From Fidelibacterota bacterium (GTDB lineage: Bacteria > Fidelibacterota > Fidelibacteria > Fidelibacterales > Fidelibacteraceae), in the NCBI GenBank assembly GCA_021734505.1, contig JAIPIT010000004.1, positions 1-55,791 of the forward strand: a stretch of DNA of 55,791 nucleotides, given 5' to 3'. Shown here one piece after another: positions 16,908-25,941 of the stretch. Under the pieces are notes generated by a model. The model saw only the letters and a list, made by a program, of their open reading frames with translations. It searched no databases and was not told the DNA's origin. Within the stretch, counting starts at the first letter, position 1. Each line of letters opens with the position of its first letter. Made by a program: the position numbers and the translations under genes.

Positions 16908-18362
16908 TTATTTCACTTCACTCATATCAATCCCCAGTGCATCTGCTACACCTTGTCCATAGGCTTCATCGGCTTTTTTACAGTTGGATATGTGACGGAT
17001 CTTGATATTGAGCGGAGCGTCGCCCATGGCCCTGGCTGTGTTCTCAAAAAGGACCTTTTGTTGATCAGGACTCATTAGATTGAACAGGGCGCCGGGTTGA
17101 GAATAGTAGTCCGCATCGTCCCGGTGGTTCCAATGATCTGCTGCACCGTCTATTGCTAAAGGCGGTTCTTTATAATCGGGCTGTTCCCGCCATTCGCCAT
17201 AGCTGTTCGGTTCGTAAGCGAGCGTGCTTCCCATGTTTCCATCTACGCGCATTTGTCCGTCACGATGAAAGCTATGGACGGGACAACGAGGCGCATTAAC
17301 GGGGATCGAGTTATGATTAACACCCAATCGATATCGTTGTGCATCACCATAGGAAAAAAGTCTGCCCTGGAGCATTTTATCCGGCGAAAATCCAATACCG
17401 GGTACAATGTTGGCGGGATTAAAGGCCGCTTGTTCTACATCGGCAAAGTAATTTTCGGGATTTTTATTCAGTTCCATTACCCCGACGTCAATCAGAGGAT
17501 AATCGTTATGAGGCCAAACTAAGGTGAGATCAAAGGGATTAAATTTACATTTTTTGGCGTCATCTTCTGTCATGATCTGAATTTTCATATCCCATTTTGG
17601 GAAATTGCCTTTTTCGATACTTTCAAAAAGGTCCCGTTGATTACTTTCGCGATCTTTTGCAATAATAGCTTCAGCCTCTTGGTCGGTGAGGCATTTGATG
17701 CCTTGTTGAGTCTTTAAATGAAATTTAACCCAGGTGCGTTCGTTATCGGAGTTGATCAAACTGAAAGTATGACTTCCATAGCCGTTCATATGCCGGAAAG
17801 AGAAGGGAATACCCCGGTCACTCATGGTTATGGTCACTTGGTGAAGCGCTTCCGGGAGACTGGTCCAAAAGTCCCAGTTGTTTTTTGCACTGCGCATATT
17901 TGTTTTTGGGTCGCGTTTGACGGCATGATTCAGATCCGGAAATTTAATGGGATCTTTAAGGAAAAAGACGGGTGTATTATTTCCAACCAGATCCCAGTTG
18001 CCCTCTTCGGTGTAAAATTTAACCGCAAACCCTCTGATGTCTCTTTCGGCATCTGCTGCACCTCGTTCACCGGCAACCGTTGAAAATCTGGCGAAAAGAT
18101 CGGTCTTTTTTCCAATGGCGGAAAAGATCTTTGCTTTTGTATACTTCGTAATATCGTGAGTTACCGTAAACGTTCCAAAAGCACCGGAGCCTTTGGCATG
18201 CATACGTCTTTCGGGGATGACCTCACGATCAAAATGTGCCAGCTTTTCAAGATACCATGCATCTTGAAGAAGCATGGGTCCTCTTTTCCCGGCGGTCACA
18301 ACGTTTTGATTGTCGACGATCGGAGCACCCGATGTTGAAGTTAGTTTCTTTTTTTCTGCCAT
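16908..18362 (-). CDS. katA: Monofunctional haem catalase
   Basis: A 484-residue small-subunit catalase that dismutates hydrogen peroxide. Active-site landmarks: the distal His in [14 protein letters not shown], the distal Asn in [15 protein letters not shown], and the proximal haem-ligand Tyr in [35 protein letters not shown] and the C-terminal [14 protein letters not shown] are typical of clade 3 enzymes. The start MAEKKKLT was chosen because GGAG lies 9 nt upstream; an in-frame start 33 nt earlier has no such site. The gene is monocistronic and ends at a terminator hairpin. It indicates exposure to oxygen or peroxide. Confidence 0.97.
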   Translation of the reverse strand: MAEKKKLTSTSGAPIVDNQNVVTAGKRGPMLLQDAWYLEKLAHFDREVIPERRMHAKGSGAFGTFTVTHDITKYTKAKIFSAIGKKTDLFARFSTVAGERGAADAERDIRGFAVKFYTEEGNWDLVGNNTPVFFLKDPIKFPDLNHAVKRDPKTNMRSAKNNWDFWTSLPEALHQVTITMSDRGIPFSFRHMNGYGSHTFSLINSDNERTWVKFHLKTQQGIKCLTDQEAEAIIAKDRESNQRDLFESIEKGNFPKWDMKIQIMTEDDAKKCKFNPFDLTLVWPHNDYPLIDVGVMELNKNPENYFADVEQAAFNPANIVPGIGFSPDKMLQGRLFSYGDAQRYRLGVNHNSIPVNAPRCPVHSFHRDGQMRVDGNMGSTLAYEPNSYGEWREQPDYKEPPLAIDGAADHWNHRDDADYYSQPGALFNLMSPDQQKVLFENTARAMGDAPLNIKIRHISNCKKADEAYGQGVADALGIDMSEVK

Positions 18363-18612
18363 AATTGACTCCTGTCTTTTAAGCTTATCCCCCATAATTA
18401 TTTAAAATGAATGAATGGGCTGTTTGTCAATAAGCCAAATTAAATGCTTTTCAAAAAGCAGTTTTGGATACCGGCGGCGATACTTTACTATGCGATTCTT
18501 TATGTATATTGTTAAACTACTGTAAAAGTGATTTCATTGCAATGCAAAAGTTGAGGGAAAACGTAAAAAGCAAGAAGCAAAGATCATCTTGCTGTAAAAG
18601 CATTTAATAATA

Positions 18613-19866
18613 TTATTTTAATCCGAATATCAAGGGAAATCCAAAAACGACAAATACGATCCATCCCGCATATAAAGGCAAATAACGGGCGATCGTCAAT
18701 TCAATATGTTTGATCTCTTTATCTTTGAAGTTTACCCGGTAAAGATCAAGTATGATCAGGATCAAATTTCCAAGGATCAGCAGATTGGATCCCAGCACAG
18801 CGATGCGGTTGGGTGTAAACCCGAATTCTCCCAGCCTGTAAAGAATAGCGGTCACGGCGACCAGATCAATGATCGCGGCAAGGATCGACAAGGAGAACAG
18901 AATGATCGCGTTGAAACGTTGTTTTTTGTGCGGATTGTTTTCTGAAATGGAAAATACGATAATAGCCATGACGCCTAAAAGCATCATATTGAAAACGAGC
19001 AAAAAGTCCCTGTCGTGGAATGGGCTTTTTCCGCCCACAAGCATGCTGATGAGGTAAGCCAGCAAGGTGATCAAAACGAGAGGACTAAAGATGCTCGCAA
19101 TGATCGGCGCGATCTTGTTTGCGATAGCGGGAAATTGCCGGATGATAAAAGTCGCAACGATCGGCAGGGAAACCAGTCCCCAGATAATGATATAGTCAAA
19201 ATAGAATTGTTCGATATTTATTTCGATCGCAGAGAATAGCTGCAGGGTTATAACCGTAAGGATACCGCCGCAAATCATGATAATGCCCACCAGGATAGCG
19301 AGGTCGCCATTATGCTTAATATAGTCGATCCTTTTTGATCGATCGGACAGGTCAAGATCAATATAGATCAGGCCGTACATGCACCACAACAAAAGCGGTA
19401 AATGTAAATAGGCCAGCTTGATGGAATCGCTGCCCGGAGAAACGGGAAGAAGATTGATGTAAAGGGCCGAGATGATGACCGGCGCTAATATCAAAATGAT
19501 CTGTTTCGGTGTCACTGCGACCTTGGCAAAAAAGGCATAGAAAGCCAATCCAAGGAATACAATGAGCCCCGCATTTCTCTCGTAGAAAGGATAGATGTCC
19601 GGATCAAAACCGAATATTTGCGGGATTTTTATCAATACGCCGGCAATTAGACAGGCAATTATTAGAAAGAATATATTCTTTTTTACCTCAACGGGCTTTT
19701 GCTTGTCTTGAATATCCAATCGATGTTTCCAAAACGCTGCAAGCGAATGATCCGAAATATCGGGATAGATCTCGTAAAACGCGTTCGCAAAGCCCTTTTT
19801 GTCCGATCTGTATAGCTGCTCAAGGTATTGTGGATCGCTCAAATGTTCTTTGATCTTTGTTTTCAT
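18613..19866 (-). CDS. Polytopic membrane protein with cytosolic N-terminal domain, unknown function
   Basis: A 417-residue protein. The first 65 residues are soluble and helical (EHLSDPQYLEQLYRSDKK). About ten to eleven hydrophobic helices follow. A charged loop ISENNPHKKQRFNAI and the late segment RLGEFGFTPNRIAVLGSN are the most distinctive parts. A distant similarity to DUF4153-type membrane proteins is possible but not secure. The start ATG is preferred over an upstream in-frame GTG because GAGGT lies 7 nt before the ATG and overlaps the GTG. It is a single leftward gene. Confidence 0.75.
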   Translation of the reverse strand: MKTKIKEHLSDPQYLEQLYRSDKKGFANAFYEIYPDISDHSLAAFWKHRLDIQDKQKPVEVKKNIFFLIIACLIAGVLIKIPQIFGFDPDIYPFYERNAGLIVFLGLAFYAFFAKVAVTPKQIILILAPVIISALYINLLPVSPGSDSIKLAYLHLPLLLWCMYGLIYIDLDLSDRSKRIDYIKHNGDLAILVGIIMICGGILTVITLQLFSAIEINIEQFYFDYIIIWGLVSLPIVATFIIRQFPAIANKIAPIIASIFSPLVLITLLAYLISMLVGGKSPFHDRDFLLVFNMMLLGVMAIIVFSISENNPHKKQRFNAIILFSLSILAAIIDLVAVTAILYRLGEFGFTPNRIAVLGSNLLILGNLILIILDLYRVNFKDKEIKHIELTIARYLPLYAGWIVFVVFGFPLIFGLK

Positions 19867-20022
19867 GATCAGCACCTCTGATTAATACCGGATTTTATTG
19901 TCCAAAATTTACACATTTTAAAGGGAAAAATAGTTCCCGTTTAATTGTTCCATATCATTCGTGTCAACATGCTTTTTACATTTTGTCCGAAGCACAGGCT
20001 TGTTTGGGGGTCAAGCGGCAGC

Positions 20023-20949
20023 TTACAGATAATTGCTTATCTTGTTAATTAATATTTTGTCTTTGCTGATAAAATAATCGTAAATGAACAACAAAACGAT
20101 AACAATAAGAACAGCAAGTATACCGGTTAAGCCCGCCATGCCGACGGTCAGATCATTTCCACCGTTGATCAGCATGATCGAGATCCCGGCGGTAGCGTTC
20201 ATGGTTCCGTGCATAATGGCAGCGGCAATGACAGATCTTGATTTAATGGTTATATAAACCAGGAGAACACTGATCAAGGTGCTGACAATGATCATCATGA
20301 AAACTCCGACGATCGGGTGCTGGGGATAATTATGACCCATTAAAATGAGGGGAGCATGCCAAATACCCCAAATGAAACCAATGAGAAGAGTTGCTTTTAT
20401 GAAACTCATGTTTTTGAATTGCCGAAGCAGGAACCCTCTCCAGCCGAGCTCTTCTCCAAAACCGGCAAGCGCATTCACCGTTACCCCCGCAATTAAACCT
20501 TGGATCAGGATCAGCCAGACCGCATTGATGGGAAGCGTTTCCATCGCGCTTCTCATTTGATCCATTTGGTCGGGGGTCATAAAAGGTTCGAATCGTGCCA
20601 GCATACCGGTCATTCCCGAACTAAAGCTTACATCCGGGAGGATCAGCAAGCTAATGCCCACGGAAAGAAAGCTTATTATGGGCATCAAAAGCCATGCTAC
20701 AAAGAACCATTTGTTGATCTTGAACGATATCTGCAGGTCGGTTTTGAGTTTTTCATGATGGATGAATTTTTTAACGATGATCGTACACAAGGCGGGTATG
20801 AACATGTAAATAACACCTAAAACGGTAAGGCTGAGCTGGTTTGTGTAAGTTCCGCCCAATAATTTGAATATACCGGCTACCGAGAAGCTGATCACAAAGG
20901 TCAGTGTCAAAAACAATGTGGTCCTGTTTACTGTTTTTAGATCTTTCAT
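20023..20949 (-). CDS. CPBP-family intramembrane metalloprotease
   Basis: About 308 residues with eight hydrophobic helices. Hallmarks of the CPBP (Abi/CAAX-prenyl-protease-like) family: GFGEELGWRGFLL (motif 1, EExxxR-like), GFIWGIWHAPLILMG (motif 2 His) and AAIMHGTMNA (motif 3 His). The family includes Rce1-like proteases and bacteriocin self-immunity proteins; the substrate is unknown. The start MKDLKTVN was chosen because AGGA precedes it; the open frame extends 31 codons further upstream without family-like sequence. Confidence 0.85.
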   Translation of the reverse strand: MKDLKTVNRTTLFLTLTFVISFSVAGIFKLLGGTYTNQLSLTVLGVIYMFIPALCTIIVKKFIHHEKLKTDLQISFKINKWFFVAWLLMPIISFLSVGISLLILPDVSFSSGMTGMLARFEPFMTPDQMDQMRSAMETLPINAVWLILIQGLIAGVTVNALAGFGEELGWRGFLLRQFKNMSFIKATLLIGFIWGIWHAPLILMGHNYPQHPIVGVFMMIIVSTLISVLLVYITIKSRSVIAAAIMHGTMNATAGISIMLINGGNDLTVGMAGLTGILAVLIVIVLLFIYDYFISKDKILINKISNYL

Positions 20950-21122
20950 CTGTTTGTCTTTCCTGTTACAAGTTGGAGGTTCTGTGGGTTTAAGGTTATT
21001 ATCCCAAGGCCGCAAGAACGGCTGTGGATAGATGAATTGCAATTTTTAAAGTGGGTTTTTCATACTGGTTGTATTTTTGGAGAAATTGATCGTGTATGAT
21101 CGGATAGAGATCATGACAGAAG

Positions 21123-22439
21123 CTATTCCATATGTATGAGGGTTTGTTCAACAGGGTCCCGGCCGTGAAGGATCATTCCGAAACGGTGGATCTTCTGACT
21201 GTTCTCGGGATTGACATCATGCCAGCGGTTCAGAAATTCCTTGTGGGTCAGCCATGTCCGGTTGAAGGAAGAAGGGTCTTCAAAAATGATCTTATCTTTT
21301 CCGTAGCCGATCACGATCACGTAATGACCGTCTTTATCGTTTTTTTGCCATTCTTCTTCACTGAGTTTTTTTTCAACCCAGGCTTGAACAAGTACAAGGA
21401 CGGGAAAACCTTCATCGATACTGTGAATAAGATCGTTAATGCTCATGTTTTGGCGGGCATTTACGTGAAACCCTTGCTTTTGAGCATATTGCCGAATTGA
21501 ACGAATAGACGAGCCATCAACCTTAGAAGCTCGCAGCTCTTTTATCAGCATATCCTCGCGGATATCGAGTCCGTAATAAACCAAGAGGGTTTGCAGAGCT
21601 TTTGCGCCGCAGTCGTAATCAAAGGTCTGCCGTGTAATGGGCACATCCAGGATCTTACTTCCCTGGCCAATATTCCTGACCTTTTTATGGGTCTCATAGA
21701 TCGCTTCGGCAAATGCTTTTCTCAGCCGATTGATCGCTGTGACATTGGGTGTGCCGTCCGGATTCATGTATAAAGCCTGATTTGTTTCTTGTAAAATACC
21801 CGGGACGCGATTACCGCTCCTCTTCAGTGTATTGATGCAGTGCTGGGCGCATACATGGCCGTAAATATGATGGTACTCCGAATCATTTATTGTGACAATG
21901 ATATCGGGCAGTCGTTTTCTCAGCGCTTTGGCATAAGTTTCGATAAAGATCTGCGGGGAGAAAAATACCGGCCTATCATCCAACGGCGTATGCTGATAAT
22001 TCATCAGATCGATCTGGTTGTCTGCTACCCCGTTCGCGGTGATCGTGGAATGACCGTCTAAAAGAAAATCAATTCCTGTCGTGATCGTGTCGCTAATGGA
22101 CTGATGGTAGGGCAAAAGATATTTGTCTGAAAGCGCTGTTCTTATGATATCATTGGGGATATGACCGCGTCTGTAGAGTTCCCGCCCGAACACGTCCTTT
22201 TTTGGGACGCAGTCGTCCAACATATCGGGATGCCGGTTTGCTTCCAGTAATAGGCTACAATACGGGAAGGTGGACTGTCGGTTTCCCAGAATATCTCGGA
22301 AATCATAAAGGTAATTCGTGTACCAATCGACATTCTCCAATAGTTTTGGAAATTGTTCAGTAAGTGACCCGGGGTCGATCTCTTCCGGGATGACCAGCCC
22401 GCTGTGGGGTACGACGACAAGTAATTGTTTTAGGCGCAT
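21123..22439 (-). CDS. N-formylglutamate amidohydrolase-like domain fused to a C39-like cysteine peptidase
   Basis: A 438-residue two-domain protein. Residues 1-250 resemble N-formylglutamate amidohydrolase: PHSG (11-14) with His12, NVDWYTNYLYDF, EANRHPDM, and DFLLDGHSTITANG (124-137). These provide the zinc ligands of the family. Residues 262-425 form a papain-like C39 domain: RQTFDYDCGAKALQTLLVYYG with Gln271 and nucleophile Cys277, DGHYVIVIGYG with His372, and FEDPSSF with Asp388, a complete catalytic set. No signal peptide or membrane segment is seen. The start ATG follows AAAGGTG. Each half is confidently recognised; the combination is unusual and its substrate unknown. It stands alone and is not next to histidine-degradation genes. 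Confidence 0.85.
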   Translation of the reverse strand: MRLKQLLVVVPHSGLVIPEEIDPGSLTEQFPKLLENVDWYTNYLYDFRDILGNRQSTFPYCSLLLEANRHPDMLDDCVPKKDVFGRELYRRGHIPNDIIRTALSDKYLLPYHQSISDTITTGIDFLLDGHSTITANGVADNQIDLMNYQHTPLDDRPVFFSPQIFIETYAKALRKRLPDIIVTINDSEYHHIYGHVCAQHCINTLKRSGNRVPGILQETNQALYMNPDGTPNVTAINRLRKAFAEAIYETHKKVRNIGQGSKILDVPITRQTFDYDCGAKALQTLLVYYGLDIREDMLIKELRASKVDGSSIRSIRQYAQKQGFHVNARQNMSINDLIHSIDEGFPVLVLVQAWVEKKLSEEEWQKNDKDGHYVIVIGYGKDKIIFEDPSSFNRTWLTHKEFLNRWHDVNPENSQKIHRFGMILHGRDPVEQTLIHME

Positions 22440-22642
22440 AACAACACCTTTGTATGGAGGTTATTTGTTGTAAAGATAATCAAATATTATAAAAATAGCT
22501 TATTTATTTTGTAGCATAAAATTATATAAGCGACCAACGTGTTCCCCCGGGAAGTAGCGCTAAAGAAGTTTTTTTCTTAGGTACTGAAAAATTCGGGAAA
22601 AGGTTTTATGTGAAAAAAATATGATTATGGATCATATTATAA

Positions 22643-23275
22643 TTATTTGATTACTTGTGCTTGTCTTAGCATGGCCCAATGTGGCTTATTCGTGCCGGGT
22701 AGTTTTCCGATCTCCATTACGTTGAATCCGTATTTTTCATAGAATGTCACATTTTTTGGGTTGTGTGTTTCTAAATAGCAGGGGAAACCATATTTATCGA
22801 AATAATCCAAAGCAGGTCTTAATAGTTTACCGGCAAAACCCTTTCCCTGTTCTTTGGGGTCCACAGCGATAGATTCTAAATACCAATGAGGCTCTTTAAC
22901 ATATTTTTGGTGCAGAGATCCGCAATAATCGCCATATACTTGAATTCGATCGATCACCTTCAGGTCTACGTTTTTTCTTAAGCTTAATCCACCGGCCCGA
23001 ATGAACATTAGAGGGCTTGTTGTCACTCTTTTGGGTGGCATCCAAATGCTAACGCCTTCATTTGCCGAACTTGCCGTTTGTACCGAGCCATAAAAAAACC
23101 CGATCTTCAGAGTATATTCATGAATAAATTTTGCTTTATCATGATCGTATTCTTCTGAATTTAAAAGATACTTAAGACAAGGATCCTCTGAAAAAGCATT
23201 GGTTATTATTGAGACGGCATGAGACATGTCTTTTTTGTTAAGTTTTTCAAGTCCATCAAAAACAAAACTTTTCAT
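22643..23275 (-). CDS. GNAT-family N-acetyltransferase
   Basis: A 210-residue protein with WYLESIAVDPKEQGKGFAGKLL (acetyl-CoA-binding motif A, about 128-149) and CYLETHNPKNVTFYEKYGF (motif B). The length and the HWYLE...LETHNPKNVxFYEKYGF pattern match the common acetyltransferases with a leading NAFSEDP segment. Its ATG overlaps the stop of the upstream Imm-5-like gene by four bases (ATGA), so the two are translationally coupled. Substrate unknown. Confidence 0.88.
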   Translation of the reverse strand: MKSFVFDGLEKLNKKDMSHAVSIITNAFSEDPCLKYLLNSEEYDHDKAKFIHEYTLKIGFFYGSVQTASSANEGVSIWMPPKRVTTSPLMFIRAGGLSLRKNVDLKVIDRIQVYGDYCGSLHQKYVKEPHWYLESIAVDPKEQGKGFAGKLLRPALDYFDKYGFPCYLETHNPKNVTFYEKYGFNVMEIGKLPGTNKPHWAMLRQAQVIK

Positions 23276-23733
23276 TTATCTCTTTCTTTTGTCTGTCTCG
23301 AAGACAGAACCAACCCGCGGATATCTTCAGTCAGTTGAGTATTTTGCCATCCCCGTTCTTTTTCTATGGATGCGCCGTGATGTTTTACGGCTTTCAAAGC
23401 ATAGATCGCCGCACCCAAACAATGATCCGCCATGTGTGTGGTAGCAACGGCATGGCCCACGGCACGGGCAACGGCGATGTCAACGGGATCGGTCAAGGTC
23501 CTTGCATAGGCATGGACTTCCCGGGCGACCTTCATTGCAGCCCCCGTCAGGACTTTGCCTTGTGCCCATTGGTCGGCGGTTTCCAAAGCCGGGATAAGGA
23601 TAGCGTTTGGTTTTTCACCCATTAAAGGGAGAATATGACGCGCACAGGCGCAGGCCCATGTGACCAGCAAACGGTGATCTTTCTGTGTGAGCACACCACC
23701 GCGGTGTTCAGCAATGAATCTTTTATTACGCAT
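23272..23733 (-). CDS. Imm-5-like (putative immunity) domain protein
   Basis: A 153-residue helical protein recognised from memory as the Imm-5-like family: starts RNKRFIAEHRGGVLTQKDHR, has a central AVARAVGHAVATTHMADHCLGAA segment (about 92-114) and ends ERGWQNTQLTEDIRGLVLS. The family name comes from a predicted link with toxin immunity; no toxin gene is adjacent here. It is coupled through ATGA to the downstream acetyltransferase. A relic of the same family, missing the whole middle, lies at 25822-25938. Confidence 0.75.
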   Translation of the reverse strand: MRNKRFIAEHRGGVLTQKDHRLLVTWACACARHILPLMGEKPNAILIPALETADQWAQGKVLTGAAMKVAREVHAYARTLTDPVDIAVARAVGHAVATTHMADHCLGAAIYALKAVKHHGASIEKERGWQNTQLTEDIRGLVLSSRQTKERDK

Positions 23734-23879
23734 GATGATTATATTTAAATAAGGTCAACACCAAGTTTTTCTCATTTCGCTTCCACTTTTTCAATGGATT
23801 TCTGAGGATAATTGGTGCCGGGTGCAACCGCAGCTAGATTATGGTGCACATTTACGATGCGGCTGCCGGCTTTCTTCTT

Positions 23880-24002
23880 TTAATTGTCCCGCTTCTCGAA
23901 ATTTTCTGATTTTTTGTCCTTGACGCGTTTGATGATCAGTAAAATCAGGAGAACGATAATGACCGCCAGAACTACGCCGTAAATACTTATTAACATTATC
24001 AT
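23880..24002 (-). CDS. Small single-pass membrane protein (40 residues)
   Basis: A short gene beginning 12 nt after the stop of the YbjQ-family gene. The product MIMLISIYGVVLAVIIVLLI continues with one more hydrophobic turn, then a highly charged tail (KRVKDKKSENFEKRDN). This is a clear one-helix membrane peptide with a cytosolic tail. AAAGG lies upstream of the ATG. Codon use and position support translation, but no family is recognised. Downstream to 23733 nothing else is visible. Confidence 0.55.
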   Translation of the reverse strand: MIMLISIYGVVLAVIIVLLILLIIKRVKDKKSENFEKRDN

Positions 24003-24014
24003 GCTACAGCCTTT

Positions 24015-24329
24015 TTAAGATAGTTTTACGGCAGTTCCGTAAGCAAGGATCTCAGCGGCACCCTGCATCAGCATGGAGGTCGCCAGGCGAACATTGACGA
24101 TGGCGTCAGCGCCCATTTTTTCTGCATCTTCGATCATGCGCTTCATGGCCTGTTCCCGGGATTCGGCCTGTAATTGCGTATATTCCGATATTTCCCCGCC
24201 GATAATGTTCTTTAATCCTGCAAAAATATCGCGGCCAAGATTTCTTGCCCGTACGGTACTTCCCCGGGCAATTCCGAGAATTTCTATGATCTCTCTGTTT
24301 GGGATGGTTTCTGTCGTTGAAATGATCAT
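24015..24329 (-). CDS. YbjQ/UPF0145 (DUF74) family protein
   Basis: A 104-residue protein with the family signature: a start MIISTTETIPNREI, GIARGSTVRARNLGRD, and the conserved ADAIVNVRLATSMLMQGAAEILAYGTAV. These small proteins assemble into pentamer-like rings and are of unknown, possibly metal-related, function. It is first in a leftward pair with the 40-residue membrane peptide. Confidence 0.9.
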   Translation of the reverse strand: MIISTTETIPNREIIEILGIARGSTVRARNLGRDIFAGLKNIIGGEISEYTQLQAESREQAMKRMIEDAEKMGADAIVNVRLATSMLMQGAAEILAYGTAVKLS

Positions 24330-24396
24330 GGTATTTGCCTTTCTGATTAACGATTAATATAAAATATAATTGACTTGCCGGGAATTTCGAACAACT

Positions 24397-24585
24397 TTAT
24401 ATAAATTTAAGATATTTCCGTACCGGTTCGGTCGTGACGCCCAAATCGCGCCGGATGATATCAAACACATATGAACGGAGTGTTTCCTCACTTTCAAGGG
24501 TTTTCGTAACGTTCACGTAATGATTTATATATTCTTTGTATCGGATCGCCTGCCAGAATGAAACGGGTAATGCCCGGAAGAACAA
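24397..24585 (-). CDS. Short open frame, doubtful
   Basis: A 62-codon frame (TTG start) encoding SFWQAIRYKEYINHYVNV and ending RDLGVTTEPVRKYLKFI. The amphipathic, charged composition looks protein-like. There is no recognised family and no clear ribosome-binding site, and the frame stays open a few codons further upstream. It could be a relic of a longer gene. Confidence 0.3.
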   Translation of the reverse strand: MFFRALPVSFWQAIRYKEYINHYVNVTKTLESEETLRSYVFDIIRRDLGVTTEPVRKYLKFI

Positions 24586-24708
24586 ATAAGCAAATAGAAA
24601 ACATGGTTTTATATTTTTTGCGGCTTCATTTTTTTATCATCGTTTTCTCTGAAGCTTATCTGTCCGGTTGATGTTGTAAGTTATTTCTTATGAGAAGCCC
24701 TGATATTT

Positions 24709-25737
24709 CTACATATCTTCATAGAGGATCTTGTACAGCCGGATATTACCGTCGATTTTTTTGAAGTAATAAACGGTCTCATAACTAACCGGTCCGGATT
24801 TGCCAACTTTATAAATGAATTCCCGATCGGGGTTATAATATTCCCTGCCCAAGACCCAGTAATAGACGCCATACTCTCCCAGTCTGTGTTGCACCGGCTT
24901 GCCGATAGCTGCACTATCCATGGGTTCTGTCCACGCGGGAAGAAGTCCGGGGCCCGTATTGTTCTTGTCGAGATCGTTCAGGAGTTCATCTTTGGAATAA
25001 TCGCGTTCATTGTAGATATCGCCGAAATCCGCTTGTTGATATGTCACAGTGGGAGCGATATATAGGTCAAAAACCTGTTTGTCTGAATTCTTGATACAGG
25101 TTTTAAGGTCGTCCCAATAGACTTCGAATTCTTCCTGCCGGATATTAACAGGATCTTCAAAACCATAGGCTTTGGCGCGAAGCTTTTTTGGGGAGGGGTT
25201 TTCATGACCCATATACTCAAGATAGTTTGCCATTTCAAAAAGAACGGTGGCATCCTTTTTCAGTGTCGCCAAAGAATCCAATTGCCGATAGCAGCTTTCT
25301 CGGCCACCGTTGCCCCATCCAAAGAGATTGAAACTCAGTTCGAAGGACATCACATAGATGCCGAGGCGCGGATCGCCGGTCTTCATTGCAATATCAAAGG
25401 CTTCATTCAGCATCTTGTATGGCAGCAGATTTCCGTAGGTGAAGACTTTATCGAACTCCAGGATCGCCAGTTCATAGATCTTATAACCATCACTTCGGTC
25501 AAGGGCATCTTTGTATGCATCCTTGATCGCGCGCGAACCGGTGATGTCGAAAGGAAAATCCGTTTTCAGTTCCGCCGGCAGGTAGATGGAATTAAAATTG
25601 AGAGTATCCAGTTTGACGAGATCAAGCCGAGAGTTCACAAAAGCTTTTTCGTTGTAGGCGAATAAACATATGGTACTCAGAAAGGTCAAGATAAAGATCC
25701 GTTTGCATATGTTTAAAACATGGGAAGAATTTTTCAT
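24709..25737 (-). CDS. Secreted protein of unknown function
   Basis: A 342-residue protein with an N-terminal signal sequence (ICKRIFILTFLSTICLFAYN) and a long soluble part. Helical repeats such as YKIYELAILEFDKVFTYGNLLPYKMLNEAFDIAM suggest a DUF4919/TPR-like alpha-solenoid in residues 75-200. The C-terminal third is beta-rich (GVYYWVLGREYYNPDREFIYK). No catalytic motif is recognised. The ATG was preferred over a TTG two codons upstream; AAGGA lies close to both. A single leftward gene. Confidence 0.7.
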   Translation of the reverse strand: MKNSSHVLNICKRIFILTFLSTICLFAYNEKAFVNSRLDLVKLDTLNFNSIYLPAELKTDFPFDITGSRAIKDAYKDALDRSDGYKIYELAILEFDKVFTYGNLLPYKMLNEAFDIAMKTGDPRLGIYVMSFELSFNLFGWGNGGRESCYRQLDSLATLKKDATVLFEMANYLEYMGHENPSPKKLRAKAYGFEDPVNIRQEEFEVYWDDLKTCIKNSDKQVFDLYIAPTVTYQQADFGDIYNERDYSKDELLNDLDKNNTGPGLLPAWTEPMDSAAIGKPVQHRLGEYGVYYWVLGREYYNPDREFIYKVGKSGPVSYETVYYFKKIDGNIRLYKILYEDM

Positions 25738-25821
25738 TTTCAATAAATCCTTATAAATGATAGGGTAATTTACTGTGAATTTATTATGTTTGTCAATTAC
25801 AAATGTTGTCCTATATGTAGG

Positions 25822-25938
25822 TTATTGAGAGGATAAGAGTATTTCTTTTATTTGTTGGGGTAGTTGACTGTTTTGCCATGATCTTTCTTTGCAGGGCAAC
25901 CCGCCGCGATGTTCGGGTATGAATCGTTTGTCACGCAG
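25822..25938 (-). pseudogene. Internally deleted Imm-5-like gene relic
   Basis: Read leftward from a CTG at 25938 this encodes LRDKRFIPEHRGG followed at once by LPCKERSWQNSQL, then PQQIKEILLSSQ and TAA. The first block matches the N-terminus (RNKRFIAEHRGG) and the second the C-terminus (EKERGWQNTQL...LVLSSRQ) of the intact protein at 23272-23733. About 115 central residues are missing and the normal ATG is CTG. It follows the isochorismatase-like gene stop (TAA ending at 25942) by 3 nt in the same frame. Confidence 0.75.
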
Positions 25939-25941
25939 GGT

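Noticed and set aside
18706-19239. Rightward frames inside the membrane protein region
   Set aside because: They are antisense shadows of the 417-residue membrane protein with charged, low-complexity translation.
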